A DNA stretch of 49,035 nucleotides from Pseudomonadota bacterium. GTDB taxonomy: Bacteria > Pseudomonadota > Alphaproteobacteria > Rhizobiales > Beijerinckiaceae. Positions 28,951-37,647 of the stretch are shown in pieces. How positions within the stretch are numbered: position 1 is the stretch's first letter; every line of letters begins with the position of its first letter. The position numbers and the translations under genes were made by a program. Location of the stretch: positions 1-49,035 of the forward strand of contig JAJXYV010000071.1 of NCBI GenBank assembly GCA_021780435.1. Reading direction: 5' to 3'. The notes beneath the pieces were generated by a model that was given only the letters and a program-made list of their open reading frames with translations, searched no databases and had not been told where the DNA came from.

Positions 28951-29646
28951 TCAGGTCGGCGCCGCAGGCGGACGGCAGATTTTCCGGAAGGCGTCGACCG
29001 CCGCCGCCACTTCGGCGCGTATCGCGTCGTCGTCCCCGGCCTCGACGACGCAGAACAGGGCGGCCTTGAAATAACCCGCCTGGCAGAGCTGGATGAACTG
29101 GTCGGCCGCCAGGATCGGGTCCATTTTCGCGACCCTGCCGCACGCCATCTGTTCGGCAAGCCAGGCGCCGAGGCGTTCGGCGCCCGCCTTGGGACCGGCT
29201 TCGAAAAAGGCCTTGCCGATCTGCGGATATTTCGCGACCGCGCCGAGCACCATGCGAAGATGGGCCAGATGGTCCGCACGACACATGTTGCGCATCAGCC
29301 CAAGGCCTATGCGCGTCAGGACCGCGCCGATGTCGCCGTCTTCGGGGCCGAACTGGAACAATTGCTCGGCCTGATAGGCGCGGTCGGCGCGAATCAATGC
29401 CTCGAACAGGCTCGCCTTCGACGGGAAATAGACATAGAGCGTGCCTTTCGAGACGCCCGCCGAGCGGGCGATGTCGTTCATGCTCGCGCCATCGAATCCG
29501 TCGGCAAGGAAGACCTGCCGGGCGCCGTCGAGAATTTGCTGGAGCTTGGCCTCGGCCGCCTGCCGCGGCAAAGGCGGGCTGGTGGTTTTGGCCACCCCGC
29601 GGACACGCCCGGTTGGCGCGGGCGTCGCGCCCAAGGACCGTTTCAT
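28951..29646 (-). CDS. TetR/AcrR family transcriptional regulator
   Basis: ILDGARQVFLADGFDGASMNDIARSAGVSKGTLYVYFPSKASLFEALI; divergent from the efflux operon. Confidence 0.92.
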   Translation of the reverse strand: MKRSLGATPAPTGRVRGVAKTTSPPLPRQAAEAKLQQILDGARQVFLADGFDGASMNDIARSAGVSKGTLYVYFPSKASLFEALIRADRAYQAEQLFQFGPEDGDIGAVLTRIGLGLMRNMCRADHLAHLRMVLGAVAKYPQIGKAFFEAGPKAGAERLGAWLAEQMACGRVAKMDPILAADQFIQLCQAGYFKAALFCVVEAGDDDAIRAEVAAAVDAFRKICRPPAAPT

Positions 29647-29841
29647 GCCCCGCCTCTTTTCATCGTCGCGCCCGCTTTCCTCGCTTCGGCTCGCCCCCCA
29701 TTTTCACGGAACGCTCCCGCAGGCGGCAGCGCGCCCCGCCACGCCATCAACCTGTTGTTTTATAGCATGTAGCGGGCGAGTGCGGGGTCTGTCGACGTGA
29801 AACTTTGCGCAATGTTCATTTGGACGGAGCGTCAACAGCTA

Positions 29842-29871
29842 TTGACCGAACGGTTCGGTACGGTCTACAAA
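29842..29871 (+). promoter_or_regulatory. Putative sigma-70 promoter with embedded TetR-type operator for emrAB-like operon
   Basis: TTGACC-N18-TACAAA with a 7-1-7 palindrome ACCGAAC-G-GTTCGGT (29845-29859) in the spacer. Confidence 0.65.
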
Positions 29872-30035
29872 ATTCCGGCGTTGACCATCGTCAGGCGTTT
29901 CGGCGCGGGCCCGCTGTCGAGACCCCCATCATAGCGATTACAGGCTTAACATTTCATTCATAGTTGGCGTCATTTTGCCCCACGATCCAGGCGTGCGGCG
30001 AAGCTTTTCAACCCGGCGCTTTTCTCGAGGTTTTC

Positions 30036-31322
30036 ATGAAAGAATTCATCGGCCGTCCGCAGAAGCCCGCGCAGGGACTCGCGCCGGAGACCAGCGCGTC
30101 GCCGGATCCGCGCGGCGCCGACGCCTCGTCGAATTGGGATCCGCCATCGGAAATGCTGCGCCCGGCCCGTTTGCCGCCTAGCTCGGAACGCGGCGCCGGC
30201 GTGGCGGTCATGCGGCTGCTATCCGACCGCGCCGAGGCGCGGGGGCGCGAGGCCGGCGCATCCGATCCGCAGCCTGCAGGTTCGAGCCGAAAACGCCAGT
30301 GGCTCGCAGGCCTCGCGGGATGCGCTATTCTCGCCTCCGGCGCGGCGCTCGCCCATTATGTCGCAATCGGCCGGTTCATCTATTCGACCGACGACGCCTA
30401 TGTCCGCACCGATCTCGCGATCGTCTCGCCCAAGATCGCGGGCTATGTCGAGAAGGTCGCCGTGGTCGACAACCAACATGTGAAGTCCGGGCAAGTGCTG
30501 GCGCGGATCGATGACGGCGACTACCAGCTGGCGGTCGCAGGCGCCCGGCAGAAGGCGCAAACCCAGGACGCCACCATCGCGCGCATCAAGGCTCAGGCCG
30601 AAGCCCAGGTGGCGGCGGTGGCGCAGGCCCAGGCCCAGGTCGATTCGGCGCGCGCCGAGCGCGTCCGCGCCGAATCGGAGCTGGGCCGCGTCCGATCTCT
30701 CGCGGCCTCTGATTTCGCCTCGAAACAACGTTATGACCAGGTTCTCGCGGACCGCGACAAGGCCGCGGCCGCGCTTTCCGGCGCCGAGGCCCTTCTCGCC
30801 GCCGCCCGGGCCAATCTCGTCGTTCTCAAATCCCAGACCGAAGAAGCGGAGCGCGTCCGTGCGGAACTGACGACTGCGCAAGCGCGGGCCGAGCGCGATC
30901 TCGGCTTCACGGAAATCAGGGCGCCTTTCGACGGAACGATCGGCAATCGAGTCGTCGAACCAGGCCAGTACGCGCAGCCCGGAACCCGGCTGATGGCGAT
31001 CGCGCCAGACAATCATTATTACGTCGAAGCGAATTTCAAGGAAACCCAGCTCGACCGGATCGCGCCCGGCGAGAAGGCCAGAGTCTATGTCGACGCCTAT
31101 GACGGCAAGGCGGTGGACGGCGTCGTCGAGAGCATCGCGCCCGCCTCGGGCTCCGAATTCTCCCTGCTGCCGCCCGAAAACGCCACCGGCAATTTCACCA
31201 AGATCACCCAGCGCTTTCCGGTGCGCATCCGGCTGGCCCAGGTCGATTCCGGCCATCTGCGCGCGGGCATGTCGGTCGTCGTCGACGTCGACACCCGGAG
31301 CGGCGCCGGCGCGGACAAATGA
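30036..31322 (+). CDS. HlyD/EmrA-family membrane fusion protein
   Basis: TM, FIYSTDDAYVRTDLAIVSPKIAGYVEKVAVVDNQHVKSGQVLARIDDGDYQ; coiled coil; FTEIRAPFDGTIGNRVVEPGQYAQPGTRLMAIAP. Confidence 0.93.
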   Translation: MKEFIGRPQKPAQGLAPETSASPDPRGADASSNWDPPSEMLRPARLPPSSERGAGVAVMRLLSDRAEARGREAGASDPQPAGSSRKRQWLAGLAGCAILASGAALAHYVAIGRFIYSTDDAYVRTDLAIVSPKIAGYVEKVAVVDNQHVKSGQVLARIDDGDYQLAVAGARQKAQTQDATIARIKAQAEAQVAAVAQAQAQVDSARAERVRAESELGRVRSLAASDFASKQRYDQVLADRDKAAAALSGAEALLAAARANLVVLKSQTEEAERVRAELTTAQARAERDLGFTEIRAPFDGTIGNRVVEPGQYAQPGTRLMAIAPDNHYYVEANFKETQLDRIAPGEKARVYVDAYDGKAVDGVVESIAPASGSEFSLLPPENATGNFTKITQRFPVRIRLAQVDSGHLRAGMSVVVDVDTRSGAGADK

Positions 31323-32887
31323 CTGGCGCGACGCAGGCGGGCGCGCAAGAGCCGGAATTTTCCGTCAGCCGTTTCCTTGCCTTCCTCGCCATGGTCTTCG
31401 GCATGTTCATGGCGATCCTGGATATCCAGATCGTCTCGGCGTCGCTGGCGACGATCCAGGCTGGGCTGTCGGCGAGCGCCGACGAGGTCGCCTGGGTGCA
31501 GACGGCCTATCTCGTCGCCGAAGTGGTGATGATTCCGCTGTCAGGCTTCCTGTCGCGCGCTTTTTCGACGCGAATCATGTTCGCCGTCTCCGCCGCCGGC
31601 TTCACCTTGATGAGCCTGCTGTGCTCGATGGCGACGGACATCAACCAGATGATCGTGCTCCGCGCACTCCAGGGCTTCATCGGCGGCGGCATGATTCCGA
31701 CCGTCTTCGCCGCCGCCTATTCGATCTTTCCGCGCAACAAGACGGCGATCGTCGCGCCGATCATTGGCCTTGTCGCGACCGCGGCTCCGACGATCGGCCC
31801 GACGGTCGGCGGTTATCTCACCGATCTTTTCTCGTGGCGCTGGCTGTTCCTGATCAATGTCGCGCCGGGCGTCGCCGTGACCGTGACGACCTGGCTCCTG
31901 GTCGATTTCGACGGGCCGAACCTGCGCCTGCTGAAGAATTTCGACTGGATCGGCTTGGTCTCGATGGCCTTTTTCCTCGGCGCGCTGGAATATCTGCTTG
32001 AGGAAGGCCCGGCCAAGAACTGGTTCGAGGACGGGCGGATCGTCTGGGCGACGGCGCTTTCGGCGACGGGCGCAGCGGTTTTCTTCTGGCAGGCCTTTCG
32101 TTCGCGCAATCCCATCGTCGATCTGACCACCTTCGCCGACCGCAATTTCTGGACCGGCTCGCTGGCCTCCTTCGTCCTTGGCGTCGGACTTTATGGCCTC
32201 ACCTATCTCTATCCGGTCTATCTTGCGCGGGTGCGCGGCTTCTCGGCTCTGCAGATCGGCGAGACCATGTTCATCACGGGTCTTTGCCAGTTCGTCGCCG
32301 CGCCGATCGTCGGACGGCTGATCGTCAAGATCGACCTGCGCCTGATGATCGGCCTCGGTTTTCTCGGCTTCGCGGCCGGCGCGGCGCTGCCGGTCGCGAT
32401 CACCAACGACTGGGGCTTTGACGAGTTGCTGCTGCCGCAGATGCTGCGCGGATTTTTCCTGATGTTCATGATGGTGCCGATCAACAATCTGGCGCTCGGC
32501 ACGCTGCCGCCGGAAAAGCTGAAAAACGCCTCCGGTCTTTTCAATGTCGCCCGTAATCTCGGCGGCGCCTTCGGGCTGGCCTTCATCAACACCGCGCTCG
32601 ACCGGCGATTCGATCTCCATGTCGAGCGGATTCACGAAAAGCTGGCCTGGGGACGCCGGGGAACCCTGGAGTTCGTGGCGAAGCTCGGCGTGCTTTACGG
32701 CCGATACGGCGATCAGGCGGGCGAGGCGGCGACCCGGCAGCTTGCCGCGCTCGCCCGGCGCGAGGCGACGGTCATGGCGGTGGCCGACGTCTTTTTCGGC
32801 CTCGCCCTGCTGTTCCTGCTGATGTCGAGCCTGGCTTTCCTGATGCATCGCCCCGTCGCCGCGCCGCCGCTCGACGCGGCGCATTGA
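31319..32887 (+). CDS. DHA2-family (EmrB/QacA-type) MFS efflux transporter
   Basis: Fourteen-TM-type sequence: FMAILDIQIVSASLATIQAGLSASADEVAWVQTAYLVAEVVMIPLSGFLSRAFSTR...RALQGFIGGGMIPTVFA; 4-nt overlap with the EmrA-like gene. Confidence 0.93.
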   Translation: MTGATQAGAQEPEFSVSRFLAFLAMVFGMFMAILDIQIVSASLATIQAGLSASADEVAWVQTAYLVAEVVMIPLSGFLSRAFSTRIMFAVSAAGFTLMSLLCSMATDINQMIVLRALQGFIGGGMIPTVFAAAYSIFPRNKTAIVAPIIGLVATAAPTIGPTVGGYLTDLFSWRWLFLINVAPGVAVTVTTWLLVDFDGPNLRLLKNFDWIGLVSMAFFLGALEYLLEEGPAKNWFEDGRIVWATALSATGAAVFFWQAFRSRNPIVDLTTFADRNFWTGSLASFVLGVGLYGLTYLYPVYLARVRGFSALQIGETMFITGLCQFVAAPIVGRLIVKIDLRLMIGLGFLGFAAGAALPVAITNDWGFDELLLPQMLRGFFLMFMMVPINNLALGTLPPEKLKNASGLFNVARNLGGAFGLAFINTALDRRFDLHVERIHEKLAWGRRGTLEFVAKLGVLYGRYGDQAGEAATRQLAALARREATVMAVADVFFGLALLFLLMSSLAFLMHRPVAAPPLDAAH

Positions 32888-32898
32888 GGACGGAAGCT

Positions 32899-33879
32899 CT
32901 ATTCGTCCGTCCGGTCCAGATGGGCGACCTGCCGGCCCAGCCTTGAAATGGCTTCCCGGAGATCGAGAAGTTCCTGCTCGGCGCTTGCCGCGGCGTGCGC
33001 GCCATTGGCTGGCTTGCCAACCTCGTCTGCGCCTTCGCCATCCGTCGCCTCGGCGCCGGATCGGCCGACGATCTGCCGGCGGAGGTCGAGATTGGCGTTT
33101 TCCAGTTCCTCGCTGCGACGCCGTTCGGCCGCGATCTTGGCGAGCAGGCGCGCGCGGCGAGCCTCGAAATCAGCGGCGCGCCGCTCGGCTTCCGCGAGAT
33201 CCGCCGCGAGGCTCTCCCGGGCGCTGTGGAGGTCGGCGGCGCGCGCGGAAATCTCCTTGCGCGCGGCTTCCGACGTCGCCAGCCGCTCGCGCTGGTCCTG
33301 AATTTCGCGGGTCGCCGTCGCGAATTGGGCTTCGAGCTGGCGCCGCCGATTGTCGAGCGCGCGATGCTCTTCGGCGAGGCGGTCGAACTCGCCGTGAAGC
33401 CTGGTCAGATCCGCCTCGCGCTGGGCCAGGGTCTCGCGCGTCTCCTTCAAGGTCGCCTCGGTTCTTTCTCCGAAGGCGCGGGAGTCCGCGAGCTGGGCGT
33501 TGCGCTCGTTCAGCATGGTCGTTGTCTGCTCAAGCTGTTCGGAGAGGCGCATCACCGCGACGGCGCGGCGGCCCAATTCGGCGTCGTCACCGGCCTTTCC
33601 GTCGCGCGCTTCCGCCGCCTTGACCTCAAGGGCGCGGTTCTCGACCGCGAAACGCGCGCGCAGAAGATCGCGCTCGGCCTCGATCTCGTCGAAGGTCATG
33701 GGCAGGCGCGATTCCATCCGCGCCAAAGTGAGGCGCCGGGCGCGCCCCGACACAAGCGGAAGAAAGCTGAGTCCGATCAGGCCGCAAATGACGAAGCCCA
33801 GCGCGAAATCGACGATTTGCTCGACCAAGAATCCAGACCTGCGATAGGAGGCGGGCGAAAGCGCCCGCGCGGCGCGCAT
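32899..33879 (-). CDS. Conserved-looking membrane-anchored coiled-coil protein of unknown function
   Basis: N-terminal TM FLVEQIVDFALGFVICGLIGLSFLPLV then about 230 residues of continuous heptad-like coiled coil; TTG at 33826-33828 is an alternative start. Confidence 0.65.
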   Translation of the reverse strand: MRAARALSPASYRRSGFLVEQIVDFALGFVICGLIGLSFLPLVSGRARRLTLARMESRLPMTFDEIEAERDLLRARFAVENRALEVKAAEARDGKAGDDAELGRRAVAVMRLSEQLEQTTTMLNERNAQLADSRAFGERTEATLKETRETLAQREADLTRLHGEFDRLAEEHRALDNRRRQLEAQFATATREIQDQRERLATSEAARKEISARAADLHSARESLAADLAEAERRAADFEARRARLLAKIAAERRRSEELENANLDLRRQIVGRSGAEATDGEGADEVGKPANGAHAAASAEQELLDLREAISRLGRQVAHLDRTDE

Positions 33880-33957
33880 GCTGCCATTTTTGCCGCCGCA
33901 TTGCAAAGCGGCGCCGCCCTCCCGATCGGTGGCGACGGCCAGGGCGGACGCTAAAGC

Positions 33958-34539
33958 TCAGAAGGGGTTCCAGGTCGGATGGTCGGTGAATTTCAGATAG
34001 CCGACATTGAGGCCGAGCCGCGCGCCGACGCCGGTCCGGATCGGCACGACCGTCACGCCATCGAAAGCCAGAGCCGTGATCCCGAAGCCGCCGACCAGAT
34101 AAGCGGAGCCGTCCACGCCCACGAAGCGTTGGAACAAGGCGTCGGTCGATGGCAGGTTATAAACCAGCATCATGGTGCGGTCGCCGTCCGCGCCATAATC
34201 GAAACCGAGCGACGGCCCCTGCCAGAACACCTTCCGGTCGCCGGCATTGCGGGTGTACATCGAGCCCTCGCCATAGCGCAGGCCGCCGATGACTGCGCCG
34301 CCGGCCTCCTGGCCAAGCACATAGGCGTTCGGCTGGCCCCAGCGTTTGGTCGCGGACTGGATGGCCTCCGCCAGGTCGCGGGAGAGCGTGCCGAAAAAGC
34401 GATGGCCGTTTTCGATCAATTCGTTGTCGGTGTAAGGGATCGGCCGTTCTTGCGCTTGCGCGGCGCGCGATCCGCCGAGCGCGGCAAGCAAACCGGCGCC
34501 CATGCCGCGGACCGCCGCGCGCCGAGACAGATTCTTCAT
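33958..34539 (-). CDS. DUF1134 protein (EipA-like envelope integrity protein)
   Basis: Signal peptide KNLSRRAAVRGMGAGLLAALGGSRAAQAQ; YVLGQEAGGAVIGGLRYGEGSMYTRNAGDRKVFWQGPSLGFDYGADGDRTMMLVYNLPSTDALFQRFVGVDGSAYLVGGFG. Confidence 0.87.
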   Translation of the reverse strand: MKNLSRRAAVRGMGAGLLAALGGSRAAQAQERPIPYTDNELIENGHRFFGTLSRDLAEAIQSATKRWGQPNAYVLGQEAGGAVIGGLRYGEGSMYTRNAGDRKVFWQGPSLGFDYGADGDRTMMLVYNLPSTDALFQRFVGVDGSAYLVGGFGITALAFDGVTVVPIRTGVGARLGLNVGYLKFTDHPTWNPF

Positions 34540-34599
34540 CCCCAGCCCCCCCTGTAGAACCATGACGCGGATTTTTCGACGCCGCGGCTGAACCCGCGA

Positions 34600-35445
34600 T
34601 TAACGGCGGGCTGCCGGTTCGCCGCAATAAGCCGAGACGGCCATCGGATCTCCCCAGGCAATGAAAGGCCCGTTGGCGAATTTCTCCGCTTCCTTGCCAT
34701 AGAGCATGGGTGCGCCCGAAGGGTCGACCACGATCCCGCCGGCCCGGCGCAAAACGGCGTCGCCGGCGGCGATGTCCCATTCCATCGTGCGGCCGAAACG
34801 CGGATAGACATCGGCCTCGCCGGCGGCGACGAGGCAGAATTTCATCGACGAGCCGGTCGAGACGACGTCCTTGACCGGCAGGCGTGCGAGAAAGGCGGCC
34901 GTTTCGGGGTCGCTATGGCTGCGGCTCGCCACCGCGATCGCGTCGCGCTCCGGCATGGGGCGGGCGCGCAGGGCGCGCCACGTCGCGCGCGGCGGAAGCT
35001 GAGAGCCCGGCGCGGCCAAAAAGCGCCAGGCCCTCTCGCCCGCGAAAAACAATTCGCCTCGGGCTGGCGCATAGACCACGCCGACGGCGGGCGATCTGTC
35101 GCGGATCAGGGCGATATTGACCGTGAAACTGTCGCGCTTCTGCAGGAATTCCTTGGTGCCGTCGAGGGCGTCGACCAGGATGAACGCGCCTCCGTCGAGC
35201 TTAGGCGCCTTGCCGCTTTCGCAGAGTTCCTCGGCGATGACGGAAATATGCGGGACATGGCGCGCGAGGCCGTTGAGAATGATTTCCTCGCCGAAGATGT
35301 CGGCGTCACAGACCGGGCTTGCGTCCTTTTTCGCACGCGCCGCGGGATCCGTGGCGAAAACCCCCATGATCGCCGCGCCCGCCTCGAGCGCGAGGGCCGC
35401 GAATAGTTCCGCCAGGGAATCGTCGTCCGGCAGGCCCTCGTTCAT
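34600..35445 (-). CDS. cysQ: 3'(2'),5'-bisphosphate nucleotidase (CysQ-like)
   Basis: SPVCDADIFGEEIILNGL...VIAEE...FILVDALDGTKEFLQKRDSFTVNIALI...MEWDIAAGDAVLRRAGG. Confidence 0.88.
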   Translation of the reverse strand: MNEGLPDDDSLAELFAALALEAGAAIMGVFATDPAARAKKDASPVCDADIFGEEIILNGLARHVPHISVIAEELCESGKAPKLDGGAFILVDALDGTKEFLQKRDSFTVNIALIRDRSPAVGVVYAPARGELFFAGERAWRFLAAPGSQLPPRATWRALRARPMPERDAIAVASRSHSDPETAAFLARLPVKDVVSTGSSMKFCLVAAGEADVYPRFGRTMEWDIAAGDAVLRRAGGIVVDPSGAPMLYGKEAEKFANGPFIAWGDPMAVSAYCGEPAARR

Positions 35446-35566
35446 CTTTTCGCCCTTGGCAAAATCGTCTCCGCCTCCGTCGCAGCCGGCTGGCTTGAGC
35501 GATGCTAACGGGCCGAAGCCAAACTTTCCAGTCGCCGCGGTCTGTTCTGCTCAGGCTCTTTCGGTC

Positions 35567-36571
35567 TCACGCCGTGCGCTGGTCGGCGTATTGGCCGGTC
35601 TTGCGGAAGCGATAGAGATAGCTGGGGACGATCGCTTCGTGGGATTCCGGGGTGACGCCGAGGCCGGCGAGCGTGCGTCCCTCGGCTTTCGCCTGTTCCG
35701 AGACGATGTTGTCGTGTTTCAGAAGCTCGACCTGATCGGCGGTGAAGACGAATTCCGACGGGAGCAGGCCGAGCAGCAACTTGTTGACCGTTTCGGTCAC
35801 GGAGCCGAGCGCGGCGGCGGCGCCGAAGGGCAGGGGGGCGAGCACGCGACGGCGCTGGATGGTCGCGAGGACGAACTCCAGCAGTTCGCGCATGGTCTTC
35901 ACCGCAGGGCCGCCCAATTCATAAGTTGCGCCATCCTTGCCTTCGCCGCGCAACAGCCGGGCGCCGGCTTCGGCGACGTCGCACACATAGACCGGCTGGA
36001 ATTTCGTCGCGCCGCCGCCGATCAGCGGCAAAGCCGGCATCAGGCGGGCCATGGCGGCGAAACGGTTGAAGAATTGGTCCTCCGGGCCGAAGATCACGGA
36101 CGGACGCAGGATATGAGCCGAGGGGAGGGCGGAAAGAACGGCCGCCTCGCCCTGGGCCTTGGTGCGCGCGTAAACCGAGGGCGAAGCGTCGTCGGCGCCG
36201 AGGGCCGACATATGGACGAAATTGGCGACGCCCGCGTCGCGCGCCGCCTTGGCGACGGCGCCCGCGCCTTCCGCCTGCACCGAATCGAAGGTCTGCTTGC
36301 CCCAGGTCGCCATGATGCCGACGAGATTCACCGCCGCATCGGCGCCGCGCAGGGCGGCGGCCAGCGATTCGGGATAGCGGACATTGGCCTGCACCGCATG
36401 GATCTGGCCGACCTGGCCGAGCGGCTGAAGGTGAAAGGCGAGATCGGGCCGGCGGGTTGCGACGCGCACGCGCCAGCCGTCGCGCGCGAGCGCCCGCACG
36501 AAATGGCGTCCGACGAAGCCGGAGCCGCCGAAAACAGTAACGATCCGATCCTTGGGCTGAAAGTCGGTCAT
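35567..36571 (-). CDS. NDUFA9-like NAD(P)-binding SDR-family protein
   Basis: IVTVFGGSGFVGRHFVRALARDGWRVRVATRRPD...VNLVGIMATWGKQTFDSVQAEGAGAVAKAARDAGVANFVHMSALGAD...YARTKAQGE. Confidence 0.88.
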   Translation of the reverse strand: MTDFQPKDRIVTVFGGSGFVGRHFVRALARDGWRVRVATRRPDLAFHLQPLGQVGQIHAVQANVRYPESLAAALRGADAAVNLVGIMATWGKQTFDSVQAEGAGAVAKAARDAGVANFVHMSALGADDASPSVYARTKAQGEAAVLSALPSAHILRPSVIFGPEDQFFNRFAAMARLMPALPLIGGGATKFQPVYVCDVAEAGARLLRGEGKDGATYELGGPAVKTMRELLEFVLATIQRRRVLAPLPFGAAAALGSVTETVNKLLLGLLPSEFVFTADQVELLKHDNIVSEQAKAEGRTLAGLGVTPESHEAIVPSYLYRFRKTGQYADQRTA

Positions 36572-36671
36572 GGAAGCAAGCCTCTGGTTCGAGCGCGACG
36601 CGTCGTCGTCTGATTAGTCAAAAGCCGGCCGCGCGTCCATGCGACTCTTCGCCAAAGAACCCCCAAATTGC

Positions 36672-36797
36672 GTGAGCGGTTGGCGCCTAGGCCAGAGCGA
36701 TCGCTCAAACGACGTGAGCGGTTGGCGCCTAGGCCAGAGCGATCGCTCAAACGACGTGAGCGGTTGGCGCCTAGGCCAGAGCGAACGCGCCAAACGA
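36672..36797. repeat. 42-bp tandem repeat, two perfect copies and a diverged third
   Basis: Copies at 36672-36713 and 36714-36755 identical: GTGAGCGGTTGGCGCCTAGGCCAGAGCGATCGCTCAAACGAC; third copy 36756-36797 matches for its first 29 nt then diverges. Confidence 0.95.
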
Positions 36798-36805
36798 ACG
36801 GCGGC

Positions 36806-37231
36806 TCAAAACTTCCCTCTGGGCCTCAGGCGCGCTTCGCCCATCAGGGCCGGGGCGCCTTTTTCGGTCTGCGCCATCAGGCGCACGACGGCGATAAAAC
36901 CATTTGCGTCATTTTCGATCTTGGCGACCCGCGCCGTCAGGACGGCGCTCTCGCCTTCGAGAACGGGCGTGAGGAACTGGCCGCGCAGGTCGATCGCTGC
37001 GAGATCGGGACGCCAGTCGGCGAGCAGGGGCTCGAAGGCGGCGAGCAGACGCATGCCATGAACGGGCCGCGCCGGAAAGCCGAAGCCCCGGGCGAAGGCG
37101 GCGTCGAGATGGAGCGGGTTGCTGTCGCCGGAGGCTTCGGCATAACGGGCGAGTTGGTCGGGGGCAAAGGGGCCGACGGTCGCGGTCGGCAGCTTTTCCC
37201 CGAGGCGCGGGGGCGTGCGATCGGCCGTCAT
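36806..37231 (-). CDS. MaoC-like (R)-hydratase/dehydratase, catalytic half
   Basis: YAEASGDSNPLHLDAAFARGFGFPARPVHGMRLLAAF: hydratase-2 motif with D..NP.H. Confidence 0.88.
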   Translation of the reverse strand: MTADRTPPRLGEKLPTATVGPFAPDQLARYAEASGDSNPLHLDAAFARGFGFPARPVHGMRLLAAFEPLLADWRPDLAAIDLRGQFLTPVLEGESAVLTARVAKIENDANGFIAVVRLMAQTEKGAPALMGEARLRPRGKF

Positions 37232-37638
37232 GACGGGGCCTTCGGCGCCAGCCGGGCGACCGTGGCGGGGTCGATCAGGCGCAGCGTCGTGGTGACGCGG
37301 GCGACAAAGGCGCCGGAAAGATCGCAGACCTCGGCGATGGAAACGAGGCGGGGCGGGTCGCTTTCGCGGCGCAATTCCATCGTCACATCATATTCCGCGT
37401 CGATTTCGACCGGGCGGGCATATTCGAAATGCTGCGCCTCGTGCACGGGAAGGCCGATTTCCTGCGCCGCCCGGCGGATCGGCTCGCCGATTTCCGGCAT
37501 CCGCATGAAGACGACCGGATAGCTCGCGGGCGGCGGGCCGTCGGCATCGCGCCAGCCGGTCTCGCGACGGAAGGCGCGCACCGATTCGGCGGGCGTCGAG
37601 ACGCGAAGAGGGCCGACGCGATCGAGGGGCGCGGTCAC
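37228..37638 (-). CDS. MaoC N-terminal-like (FAS1-type dehydratase) partner subunit
   Basis: SVRAFRRETGWRD...PPPASYPVVFM...GLPVHEAQHFEYARPVEIDAEYDVTMELRRE resembles MaoC_dehydrat_N; ATGA overlap with the catalytic MaoC gene. Confidence 0.72.
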   Translation of the reverse strand: MTAPLDRVGPLRVSTPAESVRAFRRETGWRDADGPPPASYPVVFMRMPEIGEPIRRAAQEIGLPVHEAQHFEYARPVEIDAEYDVTMELRRESDPPRLVSIAEVCDLSGAFVARVTTTLRLIDPATVARLAPKAPS

Positions 37639-37647
37639 GGCCCGTCC

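Noticed and set aside
36672-36797. CRISPR array
   Set aside because: Repeats are directly tandem with no spacers, and there are no cas genes.
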